Assembly (NCBI RefSeq): GCF_002887595.1
Contig: NZ_PEBU01000005.1
Location: 182,648-246,647 of the forward strand
Direction of reading: 5' to 3'
Source: Bowmanella denitrificans
Lineage (GTDB): Bacteria; Pseudomonadota; Gammaproteobacteria; Enterobacterales; Alteromonadaceae
DNA: 64,000 bases
The notes beneath the pieces are model-generated. The model was not told the DNA's origin. It worked only from the letters and a program-made list of their open reading frames with translations, and did no database searches. Position 1 is the stretch's first letter. Each line of letters opens with the position of its first letter. Both the position numbers and the translations under genes were made by a program. Shown one piece after another: positions 1 to 8,786 of this stretch.

Positions 1-46
1 ATGTCCGGGTCCTTCGGTCTTCTGACCTTAGTCCCTTATACACACT

Positions 47-98
47 TCAGCAAATGACCATATGACTAAGGAATCGATCGCTCCTCAGCAAATGACCA
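47..98. repeat. 14-bp direct repeat downstream of the toxin locus
   Basis: TCAGCAAATGACCA occurs at 47-60 and again at 85-98, in the 127 bases downstream of the minus-strand immunity gene. No gene is visible in 1-127. The repeat may be debris from tip exchange at the RHS locus, but that is inference from position only. Confidence 0.5.
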
Positions 99-127
99 GA
101 AGGGCGGGGCTTTGGATTCAAATACGA

Positions 128-817
128 CTATTCTTCTTCAAAATATATGTGATAGTGTTTTGAAATATCCGATTCACCAAGCCTATTCATTGTGCTCTTG
201 AACTCTGGTGAGTCACCCAAATGTTTATACGCTGCCACATAAGTACAGACCACAGAAGCCTTGTTATTTTCAAAATTGTTAAATTGAATAAATTCTTGAG
301 CTAAGCTCTGTTCATAGCCCTCCATTAAGATTCTCATTCCTAATCCAATATCAGCTAAGCTATCAACATTTTTGGTAAGCTTATAGATACCTTCGATTAC
401 TTTGTCACTTAAGCCAAAGATTATTGTGATTACACGCAACCTAATTGATTGTTCTACGTCTTCCAATAGCTTTAACAAAGCCAAATAATGAGCTGGGTCC
501 TCCGTACAATTCAAAAAACAATCACAAGCTTCATCTCGAACCTCCGACCATGCAGAATTAATCAAAGGAAATACATACGGAAATATACTAGCTGCGCCAT
601 TTCCCTCTTGAGCAGCAATGTAGGCAGCGACATATTGACAATGCTTACTACCAGACTCAAGCAAGGGAACTAAGTCAGACACATCTTCCAATTTATTGTG
701 AAGCTCGTTCATTGCCAAGTTATGCTCTTCCCAACTTTCATCATAGTTTCCAGCTAGAAACTCATCCCTTAATTGGGTAAATGATTTTTTCTTTAATTCA
801 AATTTTGAGTCAGTCAT
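128..817 (-). CDS. Putative immunity protein for the RHS toxin, HEAT-like
   Basis: A 229-residue cytoplasmic protein with no signal peptide or membrane segment. Residues about 40-150 read as paired amphipathic helices with HEAT-like spacing (for example around AAYIAAQEG and EVRDEACDCFLN), the fold of several known polymorphic-toxin immunity families. Its start ATG overlaps the TGA stop of the RHS gene as ATGA, so the two are translationally coupled, and it is the last gene of the unit. That position, directly after a C-terminal toxin tip, is the main argument for an immunity role: it should bind and neutralise the 89-residue tip of sister-cell or self toxin. Base composition is AT-rich, like the tip and unlike the RHS core. 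I cannot assign it to a named Imm family. An unrelated HEAT-repeat protein is the alternative. Confidence 0.7.
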   Translation of the reverse strand: MTDSKFELKKKSFTQLRDEFLAGNYDESWEEHNLAMNELHNKLEDVSDLVPLLESGSKHCQYVAAYIAAQEGNGAASIFPYVFPLINSAWSEVRDEACDCFLNCTEDPAHYLALLKLLEDVEQSIRLRVITIIFGLSDKVIEGIYKLTKNVDSLADIGLGMRILMEGYEQSLAQEFIQFNNFENNKASVVCTYVAAYKHLGDSPEFKSTMNRLGESDISKHYHIYFEEE

Positions 818-3800
818 TTTATTTCAAGATATCTATCCAACTTGTCTTTAAGATCTTGTTCCAAATCAATTCTGTTTTTATGATCTTGATACGTTTTATT
901 TCTTTTATTGGTCTGTCTTTTTTGATCCGCCCTTCTTGTTTTTAAGCTTTCACCTAACTTACATGAAGCGCATTCCATCGCTTTTTTGTCACCACTATTG
1001 ATGATATCAATAACAGTATTTTTGACCTTATCATCGCTGCCTTTTGTACTATTTCCAAGACCACCGGGTTTCAGTTCCAAATTACAATTATGTACTAAGA
1101 CATTTTTTTTGGTGACGTAATAAGTATGAAAATCTGCCACAGTAAAGTTATAAGTTAAATCAAGTCTTTGCTCATCGATAACACTTACAACTTCCATCGC
1201 TCCATTGCCATCGGTTTCAATCTTATCACCGACTTTTAACTCAATAGTTTGTTTCCAACCCTTACCAATGACATAGAAAGGGTGGTCATCTGTTGCTTGA
1301 ATTTTTTGTTCAAATCCATCGCCAGCAACTAATTTGATTTCAAAAATACCTCGATCTGGTTCGATAAATACCTTTGTAACAGGTTTCCAGTCTTGTTCAC
1401 CTGTTTCAGTATTTTTGGCCCACAGTTTTTCACCTAATTTAACATCTTCAATGTTCTTGTAGCCGTCTTCAGTTAACACTTGAGTTCCAGCAACAAAACA
1501 ACAAGTTCTGCGCAATGCATTTGCTGCATCGACACCTTTATCACCCGCCCTTACGCCTAAGCCAAGACCAGTAGCCCCCGGAATCATCAGTCCAGCAACA
1601 TTAGCAGTTAGAGACGCAGAATTAGTTGCGTTAACACCGTTAGTTGCCATGTCGTAAAGGTCATATGCTATGAAGCCGATATCAAGAATGGCATCTAAGA
1701 ATTCACCATTTGGATCGGTATATTTATAAGGGTTGTTGTTCACATACAAATAACGATTGAAGGACATTACTGGATTTGAAGCAGTATATCCAACCGGATC
1801 ATTCGAATAAAAACGCCCGATAACTGGATCATAATATCGTGCCTGCATATAACTCAAACCCAAGTCTGTATCAAACTTATGCCCGGTATAGCCCACATCA
1901 TCTATTGCCCCTTCAATACTTTCACCGTACGGGCGGTAATGCTGGGTGCCACTGTCCTCAGGGATCACGCCGTCTTTAGCAATAAGCTTTTTACCCAGGT
2001 AGATATAGTTAATCCCACCCTGGTCGGTCTCGCGGTACAGCAAGGTGCCATCCAGGCTATACAGACTGTAACTGGTGCCCTTGCTGTCGGTTTGTTTTAC
2101 CCGGCGGTTATGGCCGTCATACAGATAGGAAAAACTTGAGTTACTGCTGACCAACTGATTGGCGCGGTTATAGGTAAAGGTTTTAGCACCATTGTTGTAA
2201 ATATTGCCTCTGTCGTCATAGGCAAAAGTGGAATACTTACCTGTCATACCTGCCACCGACGACAACCTGTTGCTGGCGGTATCGTATTTATAGGTTAAGT
2301 TACGGTCTTTACTGCTATAACTCAGGATATTACCCAACCCATCATAGCTGATACTGCTCTTACCAATATCGTCAGCACCGTCTGTACTTGTCAGTCTATC
2401 TAAACCATCGTACGTCAGGCTAGTGAGGCTAAAGGTCGGATGCACGCCGTCGGTCAGCTTGGTGATATTCAGGTTGTTGTCGTACAGATAACCATATCGA
2501 AGGGCATGGGTTGTGCCTTTAAAGTCCTCTAAATCTGACGGCACATTACGTGTATTCAGTGTGGTTTTATGCTGATAGCCATTACCGTAGTTAAAGCTGT
2601 CGATACTGCCATTGGGATAATAGACTGCATTCGAGGCATAGGTGAAGTCCGTGGTGCGCCCGGCACGTTTGCCCACCGCCTGCGTTGGCTGGCCAAAGGC
2701 ATTCGGCGCAAAACTAATTACATCACCATCGGGGTAGGTCAGGCTCTTCACATTGCCCAAGCTGTCGTAGGTGTAATCCAGTGAGAAGGCCGTTGCACTG
2801 GCAGCGATGCGTTTGCCGTCTACCGTTAAGGTCTCGTCATCTAGCAGATTTAAGCTATTGTAGTGATATTCTTGACGAACTGTGCCTGCCTTAAGCATTA
2901 GCACATTGCCATTACCATCCCGGGTATAAGTAATGTCCGGGGTGTTAGCGTCGGCATAATTCACCTTCCACAGGTCACCCAGATTGTCATAAACAAACTC
3001 AACTTTTTGTTTGCTCTCGTTTGTATAGCTAAACCCGCAGCCAACATTGCCTGGCGTCACCCCCTGGGCTTGCAACGTCATTTCGCCCAGGTCGTTATAT
3101 TGATACGCTGTGGTACCCACATCTCCCCGTATCACCAGACACAGCTGTTGCTGGGCATTGTAGCGGCGTGCTTCGGTGTGGCTGACGGTACTATTGTTGG
3201 CACCCTTGCCACTTTGGGTAATTGAGTTGATATTGCCAAAAATATTGATATCGATATCGGTGGTGACACTTTCCGGCGATTCTATTTTAACCGCCTGGTC
3301 ATAAGCAGGGCTGCCATAGGCCTGATAGGTAGTGGTCGTGACATTTTTTTCAGCGTCCGTGACCTTTATTTTATTGCCAGCTAAATAGTCGTATTTCTGC
3401 TCAATAGAGTTGTCATTACTTAGATACTGTCTTCTCAATCTCCCTATTGAATCAAATAAGTAATGAGTACCACCAAGAGCATTTGTATCGTACCAATAAG
3501 ATTCATAAGTTTTAAGACCAAGCTGGTTGTAAGAATACGCCTTATTTCTAACTAAATTAGCTGTAACATCCGTCTCTTTAACGCCTTTAAGCCTCAAAAG
3601 ATGATCGAAGTACTCCGTTCTTTCGTTGACAATGGTATCGTTAATACATTCGCCCGCATTAATATCAACGGAGCACTGATACATAATTCTATTCGGTGGT
3701 AATCCAGTTGAAACTCTTGTTACTTCATCAACCCAAACATATACGGAATCAAGAAAGTTGTCTTCTCGATCAACTAATCTTATACGCCCTTCTTCATCAT

Positions 3801-6087
3801 ATCTATAATTAATAACAGCATCGTTGGCATCTTTTGTTCTCTCAATTAGGCCATACCAATTTACATCAGCTATAATTTTTGGCGATATACCGCCAGCATA
3901 TCTGGGTGAGAATATTTCTTCTCTGGGTATTCCGCGGTAGAAGTCGTTTAGCTCTTTATACCGGTAACTGTCAGTGTTATTGCCGGCGGAATCTTTCAGC
4001 GGTGCTGAATATTCTACTCTTTTTACGTTACCATCGTCATGATAAATCTTAAACTTCTTAACCCATTGACCATGACGTTTCTCCTCGGCCAATAGGTTCA
4101 AACCTGCATACTGCCCAGTGGTATAATAGGTGTAGTATACATCTGCCGTGGAAGAAAACTGGTTTGATACAGAGGTATAAATGCCTTTTGGCAACCCTAC
4201 GACCCATTTATCTGTATCATGTAAATAGGACCTTTTGGTGTACCGCTTTCCAGATGTACCGTTTTCTTCGGTAAGTGTAGGGAAAAGGTAACTGTCTCTT
4301 TCAGAAATTTTTATCTCAAAGCTATCTTTAACATTAGCATCTACAGTATCGTAAATGTAATTTTTAATGCCTGAATTTAAAACAACACGACCTGCATAAG
4401 AAGCATCAATTTGAGGAACAGCAATACCGGCACCTATATTGATAAACTTATATTCATTTAACACTTCTTTTTGAAGAACCTCAGAACCGGTAAAGTGCTG
4501 CTCAGCCATCAGTTGTTCATAATTAGGGCTATTAGTATTTCGATTAAAAAAATACTTAATATAACTACCATTTTTCAGTTTCAGCTTGGTATATTTATAG
4601 TCTGCACTGTTACCACTAATATTCTCAGGAAGATTAGAGCCACTTAATTGCATTTCCGGCAATAAGCCAGAATATTCCACAGCTCTAAGTCTGTCCTCAG
4701 AATCACTCAATGAAATATATTCTGATCCAGAATAACGTCCATGATTCTCAGAATAACTGTAATTCCAATATTCACCAGAAGAAAATCTTTTTTCTATCAA
4801 ACTAATAATATAAGAGCACCTTCGATTACCTATCCTATCTCCTGTTGTCCTGATATCTCCCACTGTAAAAGAATCAGGATGTGGATTTGCATCTACTTCG
4901 GTCTTACCATGTATTTTCCAGTCCAGAGCAAATGTACCAACTAACCCATTGGGATGGGTTACTTGCATTGCGGGGAGTGATCCTTTTGAAGGGTATAATT
5001 TGTCGGTGCTGCATTGCCAGGGTTTATTAAAATAGCTTTGAGTAATATCGTCATTCATAATTTTACTCAAATTATACTTCCAGAATCGCTTTTCACCTGG
5101 CAGTGTTACTGAATCAAGCTTGTTATTTACATAATTATAAGTCCAGATTTTTTCATTGGCGGTAACAGTCGAGACCTTACCTTGGTCATAAGCAATATCA
5201 ATCTGACGAAGATCACTGCTATGAATTTTATTTAATTGCTTACCTTGGTTACTGTATACATACTTAACCCAGTTACCAAACCTATCTTCTATCGTACTGG
5301 CTTTAAAATGATAAATTGCATGGGAAATATTCCCAGAATGATCTAAAGGTCGTTCATAGTCTACCGTTACAACATCAAAATAGTATTTAGTTCCTTGTGG
5401 TGACTCTGCTAAATAGCCCTCACCAGTTCCGTCCGATTGAGCAATACAGCTTACTCGCCACATGCTATCCGTAAAAAATCTGATATCGTCAATAGGTCGA
5501 AGCCCATCTGGATCTTCATTAGTCCTTTTAGTGCCAATAAGCTTAGTATTAAGCAACCCAGGTATATTTAGAGAAAATCCAGATGAGTATGCCTCAGCAG
5601 CTATAAAGTTTCTTGTTGTTTGACCTTTAGGATAAGGGATAATCTCTATTCTTCGAGGAATTATATCCCCTGAACACTCTTTATTAGTTGAAAAGCCAGT
5701 GGGCAAAAAATAATGATCTTCACTTCTATCTGTCGCAGCAGCGGCTAGCTGTATTGTTATTTCGGGGACAGACAGCCGCCAACCGGCCATTTCTTCATTT
5801 AAACTATACTCTGCAGAGTTTTGTCCAACAGAAACATTGTATTCACGCCGAAATTCCACCGGTATATTAAAATTACCAGGAATAGACACATCGACATTTT
5901 CAAACTTTAATGTACCGCTGGCAAGGTCAACTTTATCGCCCAAAAAATCAGGAGAATAAGGTGTTACTTCATATGATTTTTTCATTCTATCAATCAATGT
6001 TGATTCAAGAAAAAAATCATCCGCGTTGGAATGAAATGATGAACTAAACATTATCATCCCTAAAACTACATTCCTGAACTTAAACAT
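814..6087 (-). CDS. RHS-repeat polymorphic toxin with Hint domain and novel C-terminal tip
   Basis: A 1757-residue secreted RHS/YD-repeat protein. A signal peptide (about residues 1-22, ending SNA before DDFF) suggests Sec export. Residues about 25-640 form an N-terminal region. YD-type repeats (such as YRYDEEGRI and FAYDDRGNI) run from about 700 to 1380. The RHS core end, around RYYDPVIGRFYSNDP, lies near 1410-1455. A Hint (intein-like) domain begins at CFVAGTQVLTEDG (Cys1530) and ends VLVHNC (His-Asn-Cys1668), the layout of pretoxin-Hint domains that release the tip by self-cleavage. The last 89 residues are highly charged, carry a CASC motif and end in a YQDHKNRIDLEQDLKDKL helix; they match no toxin family I know. 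Rhs shells normally encapsulate such tips. The 4-bp overlap with the downstream gene supports a toxin/immunity pair. The activity of the tip is unknown. Confidence 0.85.
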   Translation of the reverse strand: MFKFRNVVLGMIMFSSSFHSNADDFFLESTLIDRMKKSYEVTPYSPDFLGDKVDLASGTLKFENVDVSIPGNFNIPVEFRREYNVSVGQNSAEYSLNEEMAGWRLSVPEITIQLAAAATDRSEDHYFLPTGFSTNKECSGDIIPRRIEIIPYPKGQTTRNFIAAEAYSSGFSLNIPGLLNTKLIGTKRTNEDPDGLRPIDDIRFFTDSMWRVSCIAQSDGTGEGYLAESPQGTKYYFDVVTVDYERPLDHSGNISHAIYHFKASTIEDRFGNWVKYVYSNQGKQLNKIHSSDLRQIDIAYDQGKVSTVTANEKIWTYNYVNNKLDSVTLPGEKRFWKYNLSKIMNDDITQSYFNKPWQCSTDKLYPSKGSLPAMQVTHPNGLVGTFALDWKIHGKTEVDANPHPDSFTVGDIRTTGDRIGNRRCSYIISLIEKRFSSGEYWNYSYSENHGRYSGSEYISLSDSEDRLRAVEYSGLLPEMQLSGSNLPENISGNSADYKYTKLKLKNGSYIKYFFNRNTNSPNYEQLMAEQHFTGSEVLQKEVLNEYKFINIGAGIAVPQIDASYAGRVVLNSGIKNYIYDTVDANVKDSFEIKISERDSYLFPTLTEENGTSGKRYTKRSYLHDTDKWVVGLPKGIYTSVSNQFSSTADVYYTYYTTGQYAGLNLLAEEKRHGQWVKKFKIYHDDGNVKRVEYSAPLKDSAGNNTDSYRYKELNDFYRGIPREEIFSPRYAGGISPKIIADVNWYGLIERTKDANDAVINYRYDEEGRIRLVDREDNFLDSVYVWVDEVTRVSTGLPPNRIMYQCSVDINAGECINDTIVNERTEYFDHLLRLKGVKETDVTANLVRNKAYSYNQLGLKTYESYWYDTNALGGTHYLFDSIGRLRRQYLSNDNSIEQKYDYLAGNKIKVTDAEKNVTTTTYQAYGSPAYDQAVKIESPESVTTDIDINIFGNINSITQSGKGANNSTVSHTEARRYNAQQQLCLVIRGDVGTTAYQYNDLGEMTLQAQGVTPGNVGCGFSYTNESKQKVEFVYDNLGDLWKVNYADANTPDITYTRDGNGNVLMLKAGTVRQEYHYNSLNLLDDETLTVDGKRIAASATAFSLDYTYDSLGNVKSLTYPDGDVISFAPNAFGQPTQAVGKRAGRTTDFTYASNAVYYPNGSIDSFNYGNGYQHKTTLNTRNVPSDLEDFKGTTHALRYGYLYDNNLNITKLTDGVHPTFSLTSLTYDGLDRLTSTDGADDIGKSSISYDGLGNILSYSSKDRNLTYKYDTASNRLSSVAGMTGKYSTFAYDDRGNIYNNGAKTFTYNRANQLVSSNSSFSYLYDGHNRRVKQTDSKGTSYSLYSLDGTLLYRETDQGGINYIYLGKKLIAKDGVIPEDSGTQHYRPYGESIEGAIDDVGYTGHKFDTDLGLSYMQARYYDPVIGRFYSNDPVGYTASNPVMSFNRYLYVNNNPYKYTDPNGEFLDAILDIGFIAYDLYDMATNGVNATNSASLTANVAGLMIPGATGLGLGVRAGDKGVDAANALRRTCCFVAGTQVLTEDGYKNIEDVKLGEKLWAKNTETGEQDWKPVTKVFIEPDRGIFEIKLVAGDGFEQKIQATDDHPFYVIGKGWKQTIELKVGDKIETDGNGAMEVVSVIDEQRLDLTYNFTVADFHTYYVTKKNVLVHNCNLELKPGGLGNSTKGSDDKVKNTVIDIINSGDKKAMECASCKLGESLKTRRADQKRQTNKRNKTYQDHKNRIDLEQDLKDKLDRYLEIK

Positions 6088-6123
6088 ATTTACTCAACCA
6101 TTTTAAAACTTAAAAAAATATCA

Positions 6124-6528
6124 TTAGTTCGATACTGGAGCAGTTTCAGCAGCAGGATTCCCCAATAAATCCGTATGCACAAATATCACCCGGCGTTCGC
6201 CGGTGTTTTTACTGGCATCCACAGTAAGTTCATTGCTATATACTGCTACCTGCTCGCCACAGTGCACTGCCACACCAGGTTCCTGAACACATCCACCAAC
6301 CCGAAACGTAAATTTGCCGGTGTTTCGCCCTTTAACGGCAAATGACAACGCCGTTTGATAAGGGGCACTGCTACTGGCGTCTTGCCAGGTGCCGTTAACC
6401 TTTTCCTGCACCTTATAATGGCTTGCTCCTGTGACAGGCTCCCACACTAAGGTGAAGTCCGCGGACAACACAGGGAAAGTGGCGGTTCCAATAAAAAACA
6501 GCGCCAAGAAACGTGGTAATACTCGCAT
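6124..6528 (-). CDS. Small secreted FN3-like protein upstream of the RHS toxin
   Basis: A 134-residue protein with a signal peptide (MRVLPRFLALFFIGTATFPV, cleavage near VLSA). The rest reads as one fibronectin-III/Ig-like beta-sandwich: LVWEPVTGASHYKVQEK at the start resembles the A-B strands of FN3 domains, and SNELTVD ends the module. Two cysteines (in VGGCVQEP and VHCGEQ) could form a disulphide. It lies 36 bp upstream of the RHS gene on the same strand and 35 bp downstream of the large Ig-like protein, so the three are probably cotranscribed. The module resembles repeats in the 6564-8654 protein (NRYELFRNN, FKVRACAQTCG), suggesting a shared origin. It may help export or surface assembly of the RHS protein; there is no direct evidence of function. 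Confidence 0.7.
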   Translation of the reverse strand: MRVLPRFLALFFIGTATFPVLSADFTLVWEPVTGASHYKVQEKVNGTWQDASSSAPYQTALSFAVKGRNTGKFTFRVGGCVQEPGVAVHCGEQVAVYSNELTVDASKNTGERRVIFVHTDLLGNPAAETAPVSN

Positions 6529-6563
6529 TTAAACTCCCTTGTGCAGGCGTTAATTCAAATTAT

Positions 6564-8654
6564 TCAGTGCCTAACTTTTAAATTTTCTGGTGCAGGTAGT
6601 GTGGTTACATTCACTTGTTCACGCACCTCGAATAGTGTCTCATTGGCATCGTCGGAGCAGGAAAACTTTATCTCTTTCTGGCCTACTTCAAAGATACGCA
6701 TGGGGTAAGCAACTTGCCCCCCTGTTTCCTGGCCCTCCCCATTGACTGCACAACTCGCTGCTCCGGGCGCATGCCAATTTGCCATGATCTCCTGACCGAA
6801 CATCACGGTATTGGTTGATAACGAAAAGGACATTAGATAATTTCTGACGCTTTTACTGATAACCCCTCCATCTGGAAGCCCGCAAGTGACGTTTTGTAAC
6901 CAAGACTTTGCGCTGTCTCTTGGGGGAGAAGTCCATTCATAGTGGCCACTTTGTAACGTGGGGAGAACATTTTCATCAAGTACCGCAGGGATATATGTGG
7001 TTTTAGCCGTTTCATCCGCAGTGTTATCCGTATGTTCTGACCAATGACCTTGACAGGATGTAATGTTGGCATAGCCGAAAGAAAAGGTTTGAACCTTAGT
7101 AGAATTCTGATCAGCAATATTGACCACTCTTGGTGCATAGGCCAAGTTAGTAATTGCTGGCTCTGCGTTTTGGCCCTGCACTTGATTGACCACGTTTACT
7201 ATATGTTTCCCGCCCTGTAGGTCTTCGCAAGTGACAACTTGCTTCCAGACTTCTGCGGTGGCTCTTCTAACCCCACCTGTCGCCGGCCAACGGTATACTC
7301 CGGATTGCGCAATGGGGTTATTACCTGCGTCAAGTTGCTTTGGAACATAAACAATATCAATATTAACTTTTGCATTAAGATCCGCGTCAGCATAGCAAGT
7401 CTTCACGTTCTTATATTGGAATGTAAAATACTGCTCTTGACCAACAGATACCGGGTTTGGAACATATTTTAACCCCTCCAGATGCACAGTTCTGGCTTGT
7501 ACATTATTTGTGACAGATAATCTGCGAGATTGGCCGTTAATATCGATACAGGTAACCGATTGAACCCAACTCTCTGCCTTATCCCGGAGCTTCGTTCCAC
7601 TTGAAGGCCAGCGATAGATACCGGATTTAATTAGTGGCACGCCATTGGGGTCGAATTGTTTGGCTACATACACGATATCCGTAGTCAGCTTGTCGTTAAA
7701 TCTGGCTTCCGCTACACACTGCTGGACATTTTTATATCTAAAAGAAAAATATTGCCCATCTCCCACAAATACAGGGTTGGGCACGTATTCTAAAGATTCC
7801 AGCGACACAAAGGTGGGTAATGGACTAATAGTGACATTGACACTGTTACCAAATGGTCCACATGTCTGCGCGCAAGCCCGTACTTTGAATGAAACTCGTC
7901 CGGTGGAAAGTTCCCGTCGCGTAAACACTCCTGATGACGTTAATGACTTAAGTAAGGTATTGTTCCTAAAAAGTTCGTATCGATTAGCCCCGGATACCGC
8001 TGAAATGGAAAGATTAACTTCATTGCCCTGAACAACATTACTTGGTCCACTGATGGAAACGGGGGCTAAAGGGTCCACTGTTAATGTGGTGGTTGCCGTT
8101 ACCGAGCGCCCGCCAGGACCATCACAGTAAAGCGAATCTGTGCGGGTTTCTACACGATTTGTGCCAACCGAACTACCACTTGCAGGCTTGCTTTGCCCAT
8201 TCAGCACACAGGACGTGGCGTGAGTTGAACTCCAGGTCAGCGTTGACGAACCATTGTAAGTAACCCTTGATGGGTTCCATGACAAGCTAGCGGTAGGCTT
8301 AGGATGCGCCCGAATAGTAATTGGACCTACAGTACGATATGGATTACCAGGAGCACTTCCATCTGGTTTTATATCAACTGCATAGAGCATTAGCGAATGA
8401 TTTTGCCCATCTCTGTAAGCAGCGGGAATGGTGTAAGAAAACGTGCCATTATTGGCAAAAATAGTTCCTGTTGATACACCATTAACCCATGTGCCTATAC
8501 GCACTCGACTTGGGTGATCAGGATCACTAGCAGTACCGGTTAAAGTGGTCTGACCAAGGGAATACTGGTAAGTGACGTCAGGAAGTTGCTCCGCTACCAC
8601 AGGCAAAGTAATCAGAAAAACCGCTAAGCCAAAGGCAGCTTCAGTAAGACGCAT
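6564..8654 (-). CDS. Secreted multi-domain Ig/FN3-like protein with triplicated module
   Basis: About 696 residues. I chose the ATG at 8654 over a GTG at 8678 because AGGG lies just upstream and a signal peptide (LTEAAFGLAVFLITLPVVA) follows at once. An N-terminal Ig-like region of about 120 residues is followed by a domain with the STLTWSSTHATSCVLNG pattern of Ig-like folds, then an FN3-like unit. Then come three tandem modules of about 105 residues starting LESLEYVPNPV, LEGLKYVPNPV and ITNLAYAPRVV, each with a YKNV or YANI core, a conserved Cys, Tyr-Arg-Trp or Tyr-Glu-Trp, and a terminal VTC. A last Ig-like unit follows (MANWHAPGAASCAVNG). It is the first gene of the RHS operon and carries a 10-bp inverted repeat in its leader. 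Surface display or substrate binding is likely, but I recognise no catalytic motif. Confidence 0.7.
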   Translation of the reverse strand: MRLTEAAFGLAVFLITLPVVAEQLPDVTYQYSLGQTTLTGTASDPDHPSRVRIGTWVNGVSTGTIFANNGTFSYTIPAAYRDGQNHSLMLYAVDIKPDGSAPGNPYRTVGPITIRAHPKPTASLSWNPSRVTYNGSSTLTWSSTHATSCVLNGQSKPASGSSVGTNRVETRTDSLYCDGPGGRSVTATTTLTVDPLAPVSISGPSNVVQGNEVNLSISAVSGANRYELFRNNTLLKSLTSSGVFTRRELSTGRVSFKVRACAQTCGPFGNSVNVTISPLPTFVSLESLEYVPNPVFVGDGQYFSFRYKNVQQCVAEARFNDKLTTDIVYVAKQFDPNGVPLIKSGIYRWPSSGTKLRDKAESWVQSVTCIDINGQSRRLSVTNNVQARTVHLEGLKYVPNPVSVGQEQYFTFQYKNVKTCYADADLNAKVNIDIVYVPKQLDAGNNPIAQSGVYRWPATGGVRRATAEVWKQVVTCEDLQGGKHIVNVVNQVQGQNAEPAITNLAYAPRVVNIADQNSTKVQTFSFGYANITSCQGHWSEHTDNTADETAKTTYIPAVLDENVLPTLQSGHYEWTSPPRDSAKSWLQNVTCGLPDGGVISKSVRNYLMSFSLSTNTVMFGQEIMANWHAPGAASCAVNGEGQETGGQVAYPMRIFEVGQKEIKFSCSDDANETLFEVREQVNVTTLPAPENLKVRH

Positions 8655-8670
8655 GATGTCCCTATCAAAT

Positions 8671-8694
8671 ATAGTCACATTACCATGTGACTAT
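8671..8694. promoter_or_regulatory. Perfect 10-bp inverted repeat in the RHS-operon leader
   Basis: ATAGTCACAT at 8671-8680 and ATGTGACTAT at 8685-8694 are exact complements around a TACC loop, 17 bp upstream of the first start codon of the operon. It could be an operator dyad or an RNA hairpin that affects translation. The half-sites face the wrong way for a CRP site (TCACA...TGTGA instead of TGTGA...TCACA). Confidence 0.5.
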
Positions 8695-8786
8695 TTAGCA
8701 CTATGCGGGCAATGGTATGGGAAATAAACTTTTTGTAAAGATGCTACTAAGGACTTATACGTTCTTTATATGCTAATTCCATCTTT

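Noticed and set aside
8671-8694. CRP-type binding site
   Set aside because: The half-sites are in the reverse order (TCACA then TGTGA) and the spacer is too short.
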